Assembly (NCBI GenBank): GCA_052387695.1
Contig: JBQTIX010000039.1
Location: forward strand, 1-64,000
Direction of reading: 5' to 3'
Source of the DNA: Panacagrimonas sp052387695
Lineage (GTDB): Bacteria > Pseudomonadota > Gammaproteobacteria > Nevskiales > Nevskiaceae
DNA: 64,000 nt
The translations under genes were made by a program, and so were the position numbers. Within the stretch, counting starts at the first letter, position 1, and each line of letters opens with the position of its first letter. Positions 42,564 to 53,010 of the stretch are shown here, piece after piece. Under the pieces are notes generated by a model. That model saw nothing but the letters and a program-made list of their open reading frames with translations. It was not told where the DNA came from and made no database searches.

Positions 42564-43898
42564 CTACTCCTGCACCTTGACCAGCAGCCCGCAGGCGCTC
42601 AAATCCTTGACCGCGGACCAGATGGCGTCGAAGGGCAGGCCCGCACGCTCGGCGACATCGAGCAACGACACGCTGCCGTCGCAAAGGCTCAGGGTCCATA
42701 GCAGCGCCATCTCGCGATGCATGCCGCCATGGGCGCCGCCTACCGCCTTGTACAGGCCGCGCTTGCCGAGCCGCGGCTCGCAGCGGGGATTCTGGTTGAC
42801 GTAGACCGCGTTGTGCTCGAGGGCGTGAAACACCGTCAGGCATTTGCGCAGGCTGTCCAGCAGGCTGGCCGGTTTGACGAAGTCGAGGTTGTCGGCCGAG
42901 CTGTGATACTCCGGAAAGCTGCCGTGCGGGGAGCGCATCAGGCAGCCCACGGCGAGATTGAATCCGGGCGAGCAGTACTGGCGCTCGTCATAGCCGTAGG
43001 GAGAGAAATCGACGATCTCGTAGGGCGCTCCGGAATGCTTGAGGACATGGGCGAAGGCGCGATCGACATCGGCGTTGCCGCGACGCGATTTCTTGTACGT
43101 GGACGCACCCGCGTCGCCGACGCAGGTCAGCACCACGCCGTGGCGGATGCGCTCCGCGCCGGCCTCGTTGCCCGCCAGCCAGGCGATCGATCCGATGGTT
43201 CCGGGCACGAACAGGAAGCGGTACGAATAGCGCAGGGAGAACCGGCCCAGCACCAGGGCCAGTTGTGTCGCGATCGAGATCCCCGCCAGATTGTCGTTGC
43301 ACAACGAGGGGTGGCAGACGTGACAGGAGACCAGCACCTCGTCGCGGGTCTGACCCGGGATGAGCAACTCGCCGTAACTCAGCGCGCCGGGCTCCAGCGT
43401 GGAGTCGATGCGCACCTCGTACTCGCCATCTTCCAGCGACTCGAACTGGCGGTGGCTCATGCAGAAGCCCCAGTTCTCGGCGTAATAGCTGGTGCGGTAA
43501 GGAATCCAGTCCGGACGATCGGGCAGTGTGTGAATGTGTTTCTTCAGCTCGGCCAGCGACATCCTGCGATCCACCGGCACGCTATAGCTGACCACGTGCA
43601 GAGTGTGGTGGCGGAAATCCACGACCGTATTGCCGCGCGCATCGCGGATATAGGCCCCGCGGATGTTCCATTCCCGCGGCACGGTCCAGTCGTACACCTC
43701 GGTGCCGCTGGGCACCTCGCGGATTTCCAGGGGAATCTCGCCCTGCAAGAGCTTGAGCGTGGACCTGACGCCGTCGCCGGTGATGCTGCGGCAGATCGGG
43801 TAGAGCCCGACCATGCGCGGGTGCAGCGCTTCGGCTTGAGCGGCGAAGTCGACCGCGTCCAGCTCGAGGGGTGATGCGCTTGTGAGAGGAGTTTGCAT
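42564..43898 (-). CDS. DUF4910 aminopeptidase-like protein with C-terminal winged helix
   Basis: 444 residues. The zinc-peptidase-like core shows SCHVCHPSLCNDNLAGIS (His/Asp metal ligands) and VGCLMRSPHGSFPEYHSSADN. The N-terminus LYPICRSITGDGVRSTLKLL is the DUF2172 mark. The last ~70 residues look like a winged helix. Such proteins occur in polysaccharide and natural-product clusters; the substrate is unknown. The start is uncertain: ATG 43898 has AAAGGAGG 12 nt upstream, while ATG 43928 overlaps the stop of the acyltransferase gene. Confidence 0.78.
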   Translation of the reverse strand: MQTPLTSASPLELDAVDFAAQAEALHPRMVGLYPICRSITGDGVRSTLKLLQGEIPLEIREVPSGTEVYDWTVPREWNIRGAYIRDARGNTVVDFRHHTLHVVSYSVPVDRRMSLAELKKHIHTLPDRPDWIPYRTSYYAENWGFCMSHRQFESLEDGEYEVRIDSTLEPGALSYGELLIPGQTRDEVLVSCHVCHPSLCNDNLAGISIATQLALVLGRFSLRYSYRFLFVPGTIGSIAWLAGNEAGAERIRHGVVLTCVGDAGASTYKKSRRGNADVDRAFAHVLKHSGAPYEIVDFSPYGYDERQYCSPGFNLAVGCLMRSPHGSFPEYHSSADNLDFVKPASLLDSLRKCLTVFHALEHNAVYVNQNPRCEPRLGKRGLYKAVGGAHGGMHREMALLWTLSLCDGSVSLLDVAERAGLPFDAIWSAVKDLSACGLLVKVQE

Positions 43899-43924
43899 GA
43901 TCCCGACGAGCCTCCTTTTCGTGA

Positions 43925-44806
43925 TCATTTTCGTGAATAGGGACTCATCATCCCTTCCGGCAGCCGGCGGAAGCGCTTGTAGCTCCACCAGTACTGCTCG
44001 GGCAGGTGGGTGAGCACGGATTCGATGGCGCGATTCATCCGGGCGGTGCCCTCGGCGGCGTCGCCGACGCCGTTCATCGACATCGGGCTGACGTGAAAGC
44101 GGAAGCCCCGCGCCCAGGGCAGGCGCTCTGCGTAGCAGAACCACACCGGCGCCTGCGTGCGCACGGCCAGCTTGGCCACCAGCTCGGTGGTGTGGGCAGG
44201 GATGCCGAACAGCGGTGCAAACACGCCCGAGCCGCGCGGCGGATCCTGGTCCGGCAGCACGCCGATCATCTGGCCGGCCTTGAGTGCGGCGAGCAGGGCG
44301 CGCACGCCAGCGCCACTGGTGGGCACCAGATGCGCGCCGAGCCGTCGGCGACCTTCGAGAATCAGATCATCGATGACGCCCTTCTGCGGCTTGTACAGCG
44401 ACGTGATCGGGCCGAGCGAGGCGCAGAACATGCCGGCCAGTTCCCAGGAACCGATGTGCGGACACAGCACGATGGTGCCGCCCTGTGCGGCGACTTCGCC
44501 CAGCCGCGCCGCGGCGCCGGGCGAATCGATCCAGCGGCGCAGGCGAGCCTCCGGTCCGAACCAGATCGCGGGCGATTCCAGCAGCGCCTTGGCAAGGTGG
44601 ATCAGGGACTGTCGCGCGATGCGCCGACGATCCGTCTCGGCGAGCTCGGGCAGGCACAGGTCCAGGTGGCGCAGGGCGATATCGCGGCGCGTGTTCGGAA
44701 TCACCCAGAACAGGCTGCCGAGCACGGCGGCGAGGCCGTGCATCACGAACAGCGGCAGATGTCCCAGCCCGATCATCAGCCAGCGCAGGATCGTCTCCAT
44801 CGCCAC
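43925..44806 (-). CDS. LpxL/HtrB-like lauroyl acyltransferase
   Basis: 293 residues. An N-terminal membrane helix is followed by the catalytic HX4E as CPHIGSWELAG, the PDQDPPRGSGVFAPLFG loop and a basic C-terminus (YWWSYKRFRRLPEG). These are marks of Kdo-lipid A acyltransferases. It adds a secondary acyl chain to lipid A at the inner membrane. It starts at GTG 44806 directly after the ftsY stop (or ATG 44800). Confidence 0.88.
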   Translation of the reverse strand: MAMETILRWLMIGLGHLPLFVMHGLAAVLGSLFWVIPNTRRDIALRHLDLCLPELAETDRRRIARQSLIHLAKALLESPAIWFGPEARLRRWIDSPGAAARLGEVAAQGGTIVLCPHIGSWELAGMFCASLGPITSLYKPQKGVIDDLILEGRRRLGAHLVPTSGAGVRALLAALKAGQMIGVLPDQDPPRGSGVFAPLFGIPAHTTELVAKLAVRTQAPVWFCYAERLPWARGFRFHVSPMSMNGVGDAAEGTARMNRAIESVLTHLPEQYWWSYKRFRRLPEGMMSPYSRK

Positions 44807-45739
44807 TCAAGCCTCGATCAGGGCCTCGGCGTAGGTGGTGGCGTCGAACACCTCCAGGTCTTCGAGCGCCTCGCCCAGGCCGACGTAGCGCACCGGCAGC
44901 GACAGCCGGCGCGCGATGGCCAGCAGGATCCCGCCCTTGGCAGTGCCGTCCAGCTTGGTGATGGTGAGTCCGGTGAGACCGATCGCCTCGTGGAACTGCA
45001 CCGCCTGGGTCAGCGCGTTCTGGCCGGTGGTGGCGTCCACCACCAGCATGACCTCGTGCGGCGCGTAGGGATCATGCTTCTGCACCACGCGCTTGATCTT
45101 GCGCAGCTCTTCCATCAGGTGACTCTGCGTGTGCAGGCGCCCGGCGGTGTCGGCGATGACGATGTCGATATCGCGCGCTTTCGCCGATTGCACGGCGTCG
45201 AAGATCACGCTGGCAGAGTCGGCGCCCTCGCCCTGCGACAGCATCGGCACACCCGCCCGATCCGCCCAGGTACCGAGCTGCTGCACCGCGGCAGCGCGAA
45301 AGGTATCGCCGGCCGCCAGCAGCACCGACTTGCCTTCGCGCTTGAAGCGCGCCGCCATCTTGCCGATGGTGGTGGTCTTACCGACACCGTTCACGCCGGC
45401 GACGAACAGGATGTAGGGCTTGATGAATGCTGGAATCACCAGCGGCTGCGACACCGGACCCAGCAGCTCGATCAGGGAACGCCTGAGCGATGCGCGCAGC
45501 TGCTTTTCGTTCTTGATCCGGCCCAGGTTGATGTCGATGCGCAGGCGCTCGACCAGCCACTCGGTGGCGTCGATGCCGGTGTCGGCCATCAGCAGGCGCG
45601 TCTCGAAATCCTCCAGCGCGTCCGGCCGCAGTTTTTCCGCAGCGAAGAAGCTGCCGATGTCGCGGGTGAGGAAAGAGTCGCCTTTGTTGAGACGCGAGCG
45701 AAACTTGGCGAGCAGGCTGGTGGATTCGGCCACGGTCAC
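44807..45739 (-). CDS. ftsY: Signal recognition particle receptor FtsY
   Basis: 310 residues: a short N domain then the SRP GTPase with FVAGVNGVGKTTTIGKMA (G1), DTFRAAAVQQL, IVIADTAGRLHTQ, TKLDGTAKGG and the closing GLGEALEDLEVFDATTYAEAL. It docks ribosome-SRP complexes at the membrane. The acidic A domain of long FtsY proteins is missing, as in many proteobacteria. The GTG start overlaps the upstream DedA-LssY stop by 4 bp. Confidence 0.95.
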   Translation of the reverse strand: MTVAESTSLLAKFRSRLNKGDSFLTRDIGSFFAAEKLRPDALEDFETRLLMADTGIDATEWLVERLRIDINLGRIKNEKQLRASLRRSLIELLGPVSQPLVIPAFIKPYILFVAGVNGVGKTTTIGKMAARFKREGKSVLLAAGDTFRAAAVQQLGTWADRAGVPMLSQGEGADSASVIFDAVQSAKARDIDIVIADTAGRLHTQSHLMEELRKIKRVVQKHDPYAPHEVMLVVDATTGQNALTQAVQFHEAIGLTGLTITKLDGTAKGGILLAIARRLSLPVRYVGLGEALEDLEVFDATTYAEALIEA

Positions 45740-47838
45740 GAAGGAGGTAGGGGCAAGGCAATACAGCAGTTTCCGGTTTCCCGTTGCCGGTTGCCAGGGT
45801 GCTCAGCGCTTTTTTCACTCTGTAAACCGGACATTGCCGGCTGGGAGCTGCCTTTCCGCGGCGGACCCATCAGCCACATCCGGTGGCCTTCGGGCTCGAC
45901 CACGCGCAAGGTGGTCGCGGTGGTGCGCTCCGGGAGCGGCGGCAGCATCGGACCTTCGGGCTCCGACACCGGGTAGCGGAACAGCTTGTAGTAGGTCCGT
46001 GCATGCTGTTCGGTCACGGTGCCCAGCCACACCGGCACCAGTCCGTCTTCGGTGCGCACCCGCAGCTGCGAGTCCCACAGCCGCAGCAGGCCCTGGCGCT
46101 CCGAGTCGAAGCCCTGGCGCAGGGTCAGGCGCGCGTGATTGCCGGCATGCACCTGCGGCAGCACCGGCAGCTCATAGATCGGCGTGGTCTCGGTGAGCCA
46201 GCGCATCGCGTCGTAGGCGGAAAAAGGCGGCAGCGGATCCCAGCGCGCGCCGCGCAGTTCTGATTCCACGGTCCGGATCGGCGCCGCCCATTGCAGGTCG
46301 AAGGGCCGCAGGCTGCGCCCGCGCACGTCCTGGCGCGCCAGCGGCAGGGTCTGCCAGCCGCCGTCCCACCATTGTTCGATCGACATCTCGCGCAGCGCCA
46401 CGGGAGCCTCCACCGGTGGCATGGCGCGGTCCAGACCCCAGCTCATGCCGGTGGCGATGACAAAGCTCGCCCCCACCGGCAGGATGAAACTGCCGGCGAA
46501 CATCCGCTCCGGCCGATGTCCGCGATATCCCAGCGACAGGGCGCCGGCCCACAGCGCGCCGAGCACCAGGGCGAACCCGTTGTAGCTCAACCAGTCCTGC
46601 GCCAGCACCAGCCTGGCCAGCGCCAGCAGCAGCAGCAGCGCGGTGGCCAGGCCGTAGGCGATGGATCGCACGCGGACCGGGCGCAGGGTTGCGAACAGGG
46701 TCGCGGCGGTACCGTAGATCACCGTGCACAACAGCAGGTCGCGCGGCGTGCTCGCATGGGCCGGCACGGCGCCGAAGAATACGTTCGGCGGAGGCAGCAG
46801 CGGCGCAAAATGCAGCGCCAGGGTCACCGCGACACCGAAGATCAGTGCCGCGATCCAGTAGGCCGCCGCGCGCAGACGTCGCCGCCAGATCAGGGTGGCG
46901 AGCACTGCGGTGGCGACTGTGCCGTAGACCGGCCATTCGCCGAGGCGCGTCACCGCCTGCGCCAGGGCCAGGCCCCAGGGGGTGGAGAGATCGGCCAGAG
47001 TCTGGTGCACCAGCGCGTCGAGAGGCCCCGGATAATCGCGCCAGCCGACTCCGCCGAACGCCACCAGCCAGGCCGCGCCTGCGACCAGCAGCATCAGTGC
47101 GACCGCGATCAGCGCCGGCATCTCGGGCTGGTGCGGGTCGGCCAGCCCCGGCCCGAAGCGGCCCAGGTGTCGGTGACGCCGGCTCCAGGCCAGCAACTGC
47201 TCCATCCTGTGCTCCGCGTTGCGATTGAACAGCGCGATGCCGGCGCGCACCGCCCAGATCGCCAGCACGATCAGACCGATGCTCAGCACCATCAGGCCGG
47301 CGAGTCGCGCGGCGACTTCGGCGGCCAGGCCCAGCGAGGCGCCGAACACCACGCCAGGCACCAGGTACACCAGCGCCCAGCACACGGCGGCGACGGAATC
47401 CACCGCGAGGAACAGCCAGACCGACATCTGCGAGGCCCCCGCCAGGGCCGGCGTGATCGAACGCACGGGTCCGAGGAAGCGCGCCAGCATCACGCCCTTG
47501 CCGCCGTGCCGGGCGAAGAACGCGCGGCCGCGCGCGATCAGCTCCGGGTAGCGCGCCAGGCTTGGCGAGTCGAACAGCCGCTCGCCGTACCGACGGCCGA
47601 GCGCGAAGCTCAGGCCATCGCCGGCCAGGGCACCGGCAGCGGCCACCAGGACCGTCGGCCACAGTTGCAGCGTGTCCAGCGCCACCAGCGCGCCCATGCC
47701 AAACAGGACGACCGCGGCCGGGACGAAAGCGCCGACGAGAAACAGGGCGTCCACCATCGCGACGAAGAACAACAGCACCAGCGCACCCGTCGGGTGGGCG
47801 CCGATCCAGCTCAGCAGCTCTTGCGCGGTGTGCAGCAC
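45736..47838 (-). CDS. DedA-type membrane protein fused to a PAP2-like and LssY C-terminal domain
   Basis: 700 residues. Residues about 1-200 form a DedA/SNARE-associated domain (FLVGAFVPAAVVLFGMGAL, then the ARFLGPVRSITPALAGASQM signature). Residues about 230-450 are a second multi-helix block like a PAP2 module with reduced motifs. Residues about 480-660 are the soluble LssY_C region (WDPLPPFSAYDAMRWLTETT). Likely a lipid transporter or phosphatase in the inner membrane. The tail beyond about 665 is low-complexity and overlaps ftsY. Confidence 0.83.
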   Translation of the reverse strand: MLHTAQELLSWIGAHPTGALVLLFFVAMVDALFLVGAFVPAAVVLFGMGALVALDTLQLWPTVLVAAAGALAGDGLSFALGRRYGERLFDSPSLARYPELIARGRAFFARHGGKGVMLARFLGPVRSITPALAGASQMSVWLFLAVDSVAAVCWALVYLVPGVVFGASLGLAAEVAARLAGLMVLSIGLIVLAIWAVRAGIALFNRNAEHRMEQLLAWSRRHRHLGRFGPGLADPHQPEMPALIAVALMLLVAGAAWLVAFGGVGWRDYPGPLDALVHQTLADLSTPWGLALAQAVTRLGEWPVYGTVATAVLATLIWRRRLRAAAYWIAALIFGVAVTLALHFAPLLPPPNVFFGAVPAHASTPRDLLLCTVIYGTAATLFATLRPVRVRSIAYGLATALLLLLALARLVLAQDWLSYNGFALVLGALWAGALSLGYRGHRPERMFAGSFILPVGASFVIATGMSWGLDRAMPPVEAPVALREMSIEQWWDGGWQTLPLARQDVRGRSLRPFDLQWAAPIRTVESELRGARWDPLPPFSAYDAMRWLTETTPIYELPVLPQVHAGNHARLTLRQGFDSERQGLLRLWDSQLRVRTEDGLVPVWLGTVTEQHARTYYKLFRYPVSEPEGPMLPPLPERTTATTLRVVEPEGHRMWLMGPPRKGSSQPAMSGLQSEKSAEHPGNRQRETGNCCIALPLPPS

Positions 47839-47892
47839 GCGCGCTCAGGCGGCGTCGAACCGTGAAAGCCTCATGACGGTGGCGATCACCGG

Positions 47893-49194
<1,302 letters not shown>

Positions 49195-49334
49195 GATGAA
49201 CCGGCGTGGCAGTCGGGGATGGGAGGCCGATTCTACGGAGCCTGGCGCTTCTGCGACGCATGACCGACGACGAGCCGCCACACGAGCTCCGCTTCAGACC
49301 CGGGTTCGATGCAGATACCCCGGCATCGCGACCG

Positions 49335-49964
49335 TCAGCCGAACAGCCCTGCGTACGCGCGGGCATGGGTCGCGATGTCGCCGCCGCCGAACACGCCTTC
49401 GACCGCCGCAATCAGGTCCGCACCCGCCTCGATCAGCAGCCCCGCCCGGTCCGGCGTGATGCCGCCGATGGCGCAGATTGGCAGGCTGGTCTGGATGCGC
49501 GCCTCGCGCAGCAGGCCCAGGCTCGCGCGCCGTGCACCCGGCTTGGTGTGGGACGGGAAGAACGCACCGAAGGCGAGATAATCCGCGCCGCCCTCGCTCG
49601 CATGTCGCATGCGGTCCAGCGAGTCCGCGCAGCTCACGCCGATGATGGCGGCCGGCCCAAGCCGCGAACGCGCCTCGATCAGCGGCAGGTCGTGCTCGCC
49701 CAGATGCACGCCGTCTGCGCCGACCGTGGCGGCCAGTTCCACATCGTCATTGACGATCAGCTTCGCGCGATGCCTGCGGCACAGCGCCAGCAGCGCGATG
49801 CAGCTGGATTCGCGACGCCCATCATCTGACGTCTTGTCGCGGTACTGGATCAGGCGCGCGCCGCCGCGCAGCGCGGCCTCCACCGCAGCGAGCAGGCGTG
49901 GCGGGTCCGCGCACAGCTCGGTCGGGGTGATAGCGTAGAGACCGCGCAGGCTGACGTTCGACAT
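49335..49964 (-). CDS. thiE: Thiamine-phosphate synthase
   Basis: 209 residues, the usual TenI/ThiE length. LIQYRDKTSDDG, LIVNDDVELAATVGADGVHLG (pyrimidine/PP site) and ADYLAFGAFFPSHTKPGA with AIGGI at the end are diagnostic. It joins the thiazole and pyrimidine phosphates. ATG 49964 starts MSNVSLRGLYAITP. Shares direction and neighbourhood with thiD, 198 bp away. Confidence 0.95.
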   Translation of the reverse strand: MSNVSLRGLYAITPTELCADPPRLLAAVEAALRGGARLIQYRDKTSDDGRRESSCIALLALCRRHRAKLIVNDDVELAATVGADGVHLGEHDLPLIEARSRLGPAAIIGVSCADSLDRMRHASEGGADYLAFGAFFPSHTKPGARRASLGLLREARIQTSLPICAIGGITPDRAGLLIEAGADLIAAVEGVFGGGDIATHARAYAGLFG

Positions 49965-50162
49965 GGCCCCTATTGATGCAGCCCGCAAATTGTTGGATGG
50001 AGCATGGTGTTGACAATCCTCGCATCGCTGAACGGGGACGGTGACTACCGCATCAATAGCACGGAGCATCGTTTGATGATGGGTCCGGCCCGTTCGTGCT
50101 GGTCAACCAACACCCGCCGGGAAGTGAATTCTCGACGCTTTTCAAAGTATTTGCGGGCCGGA

Positions 50163-50957
50163 TCAATAAACCCGTTCCCGCAGGGGAATCCGCCGCCCTT
50201 CGCCGACCACGATCGCCTTCGACAGGGCGACCTGCGTCCAGCGCTGCGCCTGATCGATGGCGGCTTCCATGGAGTCGCCCCGCGCCAGACGTGCCGCGAT
50301 GGCCGAAGCCAGCGTGCAGCCGGCGCCGTGGAAGGTCTCAGGCAGGCGTGGCCATCGATAGTGGCGCGGCGATGACCTGTCCGAATACCAGGTGTTGCAG
50401 ACTTCGTCGCCCGGCTCGTCGCCGCCGGTGACCAGCACGCCGGTGCAGCCCAGGGCCAGCAGGCGCAGGGCACAGTCGTCGAGGCCGCTTGAGCCGGGCG
50501 CGAGGCGCCGCGCTTCGGACGCGTTGGGCGTGAGCAAGCTCACCTCGGGCAGCAACTCGGCGATCAACTCGGCCAGCAGGCCGGCGCCGACCAGGTTGGA
50601 GCCCCCTCCTGCGCGCAGCACCGGATCAAACACCACCGGCACCCGCAACCGGCGGATCGTCTCCACGATCACCCGCACCTGCATGGCGTCGCCGAGCAGA
50701 CCGATCTTGATCGCCGCGATGGGCCCGTCCTCGATCAGCGCCTCGATCTGCTCGGCGATCAGCGCGGGCGCAGTCGCCGACACGCGCCTGACATCACGCG
50801 TGTTCTGCACCGTCAGGGCGGTGATGACGGTCAGCGCGTGAACGCCCTGGGCCGCCACCGCCTCGATATCCGCGTGGATGCCTGCGCCACCGCCAGGATC
50901 ATGTCCGGAGAGGCACAGGACGCGCGGGATGGGCGGGGCAGGTTCAAGCGGGGTCAT
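50163..50957 (-). CDS. thiD: Hydroxymethylpyrimidine/phosphomethylpyrimidine kinase
   Basis: 264 residues. LCLSGHDPGGGAGIHADIEA at the N-terminus, VVFDPVLRAGGGSNLV, LLTPNASEA and the anion hole/catalytic end TFHGAGCTLASAIAA identify the ThiD ribokinase-fold enzyme. It phosphorylates HMP twice for thiamine synthesis, feeding ThiE next door. No TPP riboswitch consensus (CUGAGA) was found upstream. Confidence 0.95.
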   Translation of the reverse strand: MTPLEPAPPIPRVLCLSGHDPGGGAGIHADIEAVAAQGVHALTVITALTVQNTRDVRRVSATAPALIAEQIEALIEDGPIAAIKIGLLGDAMQVRVIVETIRRLRVPVVFDPVLRAGGGSNLVGAGLLAELIAELLPEVSLLTPNASEARRLAPGSSGLDDCALRLLALGCTGVLVTGGDEPGDEVCNTWYSDRSSPRHYRWPRLPETFHGAGCTLASAIAARLARGDSMEAAIDQAQRWTQVALSKAIVVGEGRRIPLRERVY

Positions 50958-51315
50958 GTGGGGATTTGCCCCGCGCTTGGGGCGGCTGATTTGTGGGGCC
51001 ATCCGGGACGCGACGATACCTCAGACAGGGGATTCGGGGGATTGTGTGTCGCAAGCCCGCGACGCCTGTGCCCGGATGTGCTATGCACAGCGGGGACTGG
51101 TGCCAGCAGAGCGACCTCCAAGGCCGTCACGCAATTGCAAGATTCCTTTAAAAAGTATTCAAGATTTTGATTTTATTCATTTATAATGACTTGAACAGAA
51201 ACTGGCCGTAGCGCTGAAATGCTCGCTACGCCCATCACTTACGTCCCTTGCACATGGGTTTTCAACAGGCTTATCCACACCTTCTTGGGGTATTTGCCAC
51301 TTCCCCATATAGACC
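50958..51315. other. Divergent intergenic region, thiD / secreted propeller gene
   Basis: 358 bp. A sharply AT-rich block spans about 51130-51190 and contains a perfect TATAAT. A GTAGCG/CGCTAC hairpin lies near 51210-51230, and a lone DnaA-box-like TTATCCACA at 51271-51279. No gene is seen. Confidence 0.5.
51158..51187 (+). promoter_or_regulatory. Candidate promoter for the secreted propeller gene
   Basis: TTCAAG at 51158-51163, an 18-bp spacer and TATAAT at 51182-51187 in an AT-rich island. The gene starts about 130 bp downstream, implying a long leader. The -10 is perfect, the -35 modest. Confidence 0.4.
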
Positions 51316-52266
51316 ATGAAGTTAGCGCGTACTCTTAATGTCGTTGCTGGAATGGCCGGGGTGCTGGGACTGATGCTCGGCCTGGCCCGGTTCCCAGCCT
51401 CGGCGGGAGCCGTTCGGCAGCCCACGGCAGCGGCTTCTTTTGAATCCCTGGGATCGATCCGCGTGCCGCAAATGACCGAGCTGTCCGGCCTGCATGCCTC
51501 GCGCATCGAGTCGGGGCTGATGTGGGGGCTCAACGACAGCGGCAACCCGCCCGAACTGCTGGCCTTCGACACCTCGATGCAGTTCCGCCACGCGGTCCGG
51601 GTGGAGGACGTGGTCAATCAGGATTGGGAAGACCTGGGCGGGTTTGAGGACGGCGGCCAGTCCTGGCTGGTGGTGGCGGATACCGGCGACAACCTGGGCC
51701 TGCGCAGCGAGGCGGCGCTGATCTTCGTGCCGGAGCCGGCTCCGGGGGCGGTCTCGGTCAAGCCAGCGCGGATCCTGAGATTCACGTTCGAAGACGGGCC
51801 GCGCGACTGCGAGGCGATGGCGGTGGACCCGATTGGGCGTCGCATCCTGCTGGCGGACAAGGGCCGTCATCCGGCAGGCCTTTACGAACTGGCCATCGAC
51901 GGCAGCGATCAGGGTCGCAAGGCCAGGCGCATCGCCGATTTCCCGGACCTGATGCCGCATCCGGCGCCGAGAGTGCAGACCGCGGGCAGCCAGCGCTGGC
52001 GCGGCACGCCCACCTCGATGGACCTGTCGGCCGATGGCCGCCGCCTGATCGTGCTGACCTACCAGTCGCTGAGCCTGTTCCAGCGTCGCAGCAGCGACGA
52101 GGACTGGAGCCAGACGCTGGCACGCGCTCCGGCGCGCAGCCTGCGGATTCCGCGGTTCGGCGGGTTCGAGGCCCTGGCCTTCGAAAGCGGAGAGCGCACC
52201 GCCCTGCTCGGCAGCGAAGGCGCCAGCGCCATCATCCAGCGCTGGACGCAGGCCTTTGCGCCATGA
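51316..52266 (+). CDS. Exported beta-propeller-like protein of unknown function
   Basis: 316 residues with a signal peptide (VAGMAGVLGLMLGLARFPAS). The body resembles propeller-type phytase or gluconolactonase-like proteins: ELSGLHASRIESGLMWGLNDSG, NQDWEDLGGFEDGG, a CEAMAVDPIGRRILLADKG blade and a closing FEALAFESGERTALLGSEG. Acidic clusters could bind calcium. Catalytic role unknown. Its stop overlaps the next gene's ATG by 4 bp, so the two form an operon. Confidence 0.75.
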   Translation: MKLARTLNVVAGMAGVLGLMLGLARFPASAGAVRQPTAAASFESLGSIRVPQMTELSGLHASRIESGLMWGLNDSGNPPELLAFDTSMQFRHAVRVEDVVNQDWEDLGGFEDGGQSWLVVADTGDNLGLRSEAALIFVPEPAPGAVSVKPARILRFTFEDGPRDCEAMAVDPIGRRILLADKGRHPAGLYELAIDGSDQGRKARRIADFPDLMPHPAPRVQTAGSQRWRGTPTSMDLSADGRRLIVLTYQSLSLFQRRSSDEDWSQTLARAPARSLRIPRFGGFEALAFESGERTALLGSEGASAIIQRWTQAFAP

Positions 52267-52931
52267 TTCCGGGCATGACTTCGGAACTCGACGCCGCCGA
52301 CCTCGTGCATCTGGGTTATGCCCTGATGCTGTGCGCCCTGATCGCGCGCGACGTGCTGTGGCTGCGGGCCATCCTGGCGGCGGCGCAGTTCACGCTCTCG
52401 GCCTATGCCTGGTTCACCGACCGGCCGGGCATGGCGGCCTGGAACGCGCTGTTCGTGCTGATCAATTTCCTGTGGGTCCTGCGGATTCTGCACGAGCGCC
52501 GGGCGGTGGAGCTGCCGCCCGAACTGCGGCAGATTCACGCACGGCATTTTGCCGCGTTCGCGCCGCAGGAGTTCCTGCGCTTCTGGAAACTCGGACGGTC
52601 ACGCGACGTGACCGATGCCCTCCTGGTGCAGACAGGCCAGCGGCCGGCGGAGTTGTTGTTCCTGGTCGACGGCAGCGCGCAGGTGAGGCTGGGTCAACGA
52701 CCGATCGCGGCCTTGCCGAGCGGCAGTTTCGTGGCCGAAATGAGCCTGATCACGGACTCCGAAGCTTCGGCCGACGTGCACGCCCAGGGCCCGGTGCGGC
52801 TCCAGACCTGGCCCATGGCGCAGGTGCGGAACCTGCGCGTTCAGCAGCCCCTGCTCTGGCCCAAGCTGCAATCCGCGCTGGGCCAGGACCTGGTGGAGAA
52901 AATCCGGCGTCAGTCGGCCGGGAAGGCTTAG
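52263..52931 (+). CDS. Popeye-like membrane protein with cyclic-nucleotide-binding-type domain
   Basis: 222 residues. Three N-terminal hydrophobic helices (LGYALMLCALIARDVLWL and following) precede a beta-roll resembling a cNMP-binding or Popeye domain (ELLFLVDGSAQVRLGQRPIA, LPSGSFVAEMSLITD). In the usual CNBD the phosphate loop carries FGExxL and an Arg; here the GSFVAEMSL version lacks the classical Arg, as Popeye proteins do. It may sense cAMP or another ligand at the membrane (inference). Couples by a 4-bp overlap to the secreted propeller gene. Confidence 0.7.
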   Translation: MIPGMTSELDAADLVHLGYALMLCALIARDVLWLRAILAAAQFTLSAYAWFTDRPGMAAWNALFVLINFLWVLRILHERRAVELPPELRQIHARHFAAFAPQEFLRFWKLGRSRDVTDALLVQTGQRPAELLFLVDGSAQVRLGQRPIAALPSGSFVAEMSLITDSEASADVHAQGPVRLQTWPMAQVRNLRVQQPLLWPKLQSALGQDLVEKIRRQSAGKA

Positions 52932-52937
52932 CGCGGC

Positions 52938-52969
52938 GTCGGTTCCGCCTTCGGCTTGAACCGACCTAC
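52938..52969. repeat. REP-like element, right half only
   Basis: Only the right hairpin of the family (stem GTCGGTTC/GAACCGAC around CCTTCGG, ending CCGACCTAC) is present, 7 bp after the Popeye-like gene and before the convergent PepSY gene. Confidence 0.8.
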
Positions 52970-53010
52970 CAACCGGATCGAATCGGTTTAGGCCGTATTG
53001 GCGGACCGCA

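Noticed and set aside
49965..51200. TPP riboswitch upstream of thiE or thiD
   Set aside because: No CUGAGA/ACCUGA-type conserved core could be found on the coding strand in either leader.
51271..51279. TTATCCACA, a perfect DnaA-box sequence
   Set aside because: It is a single box without a cluster, AT-rich unwinding repeats with GATC, or dnaA/dnaN/gidA neighbours; not enough for an origin.
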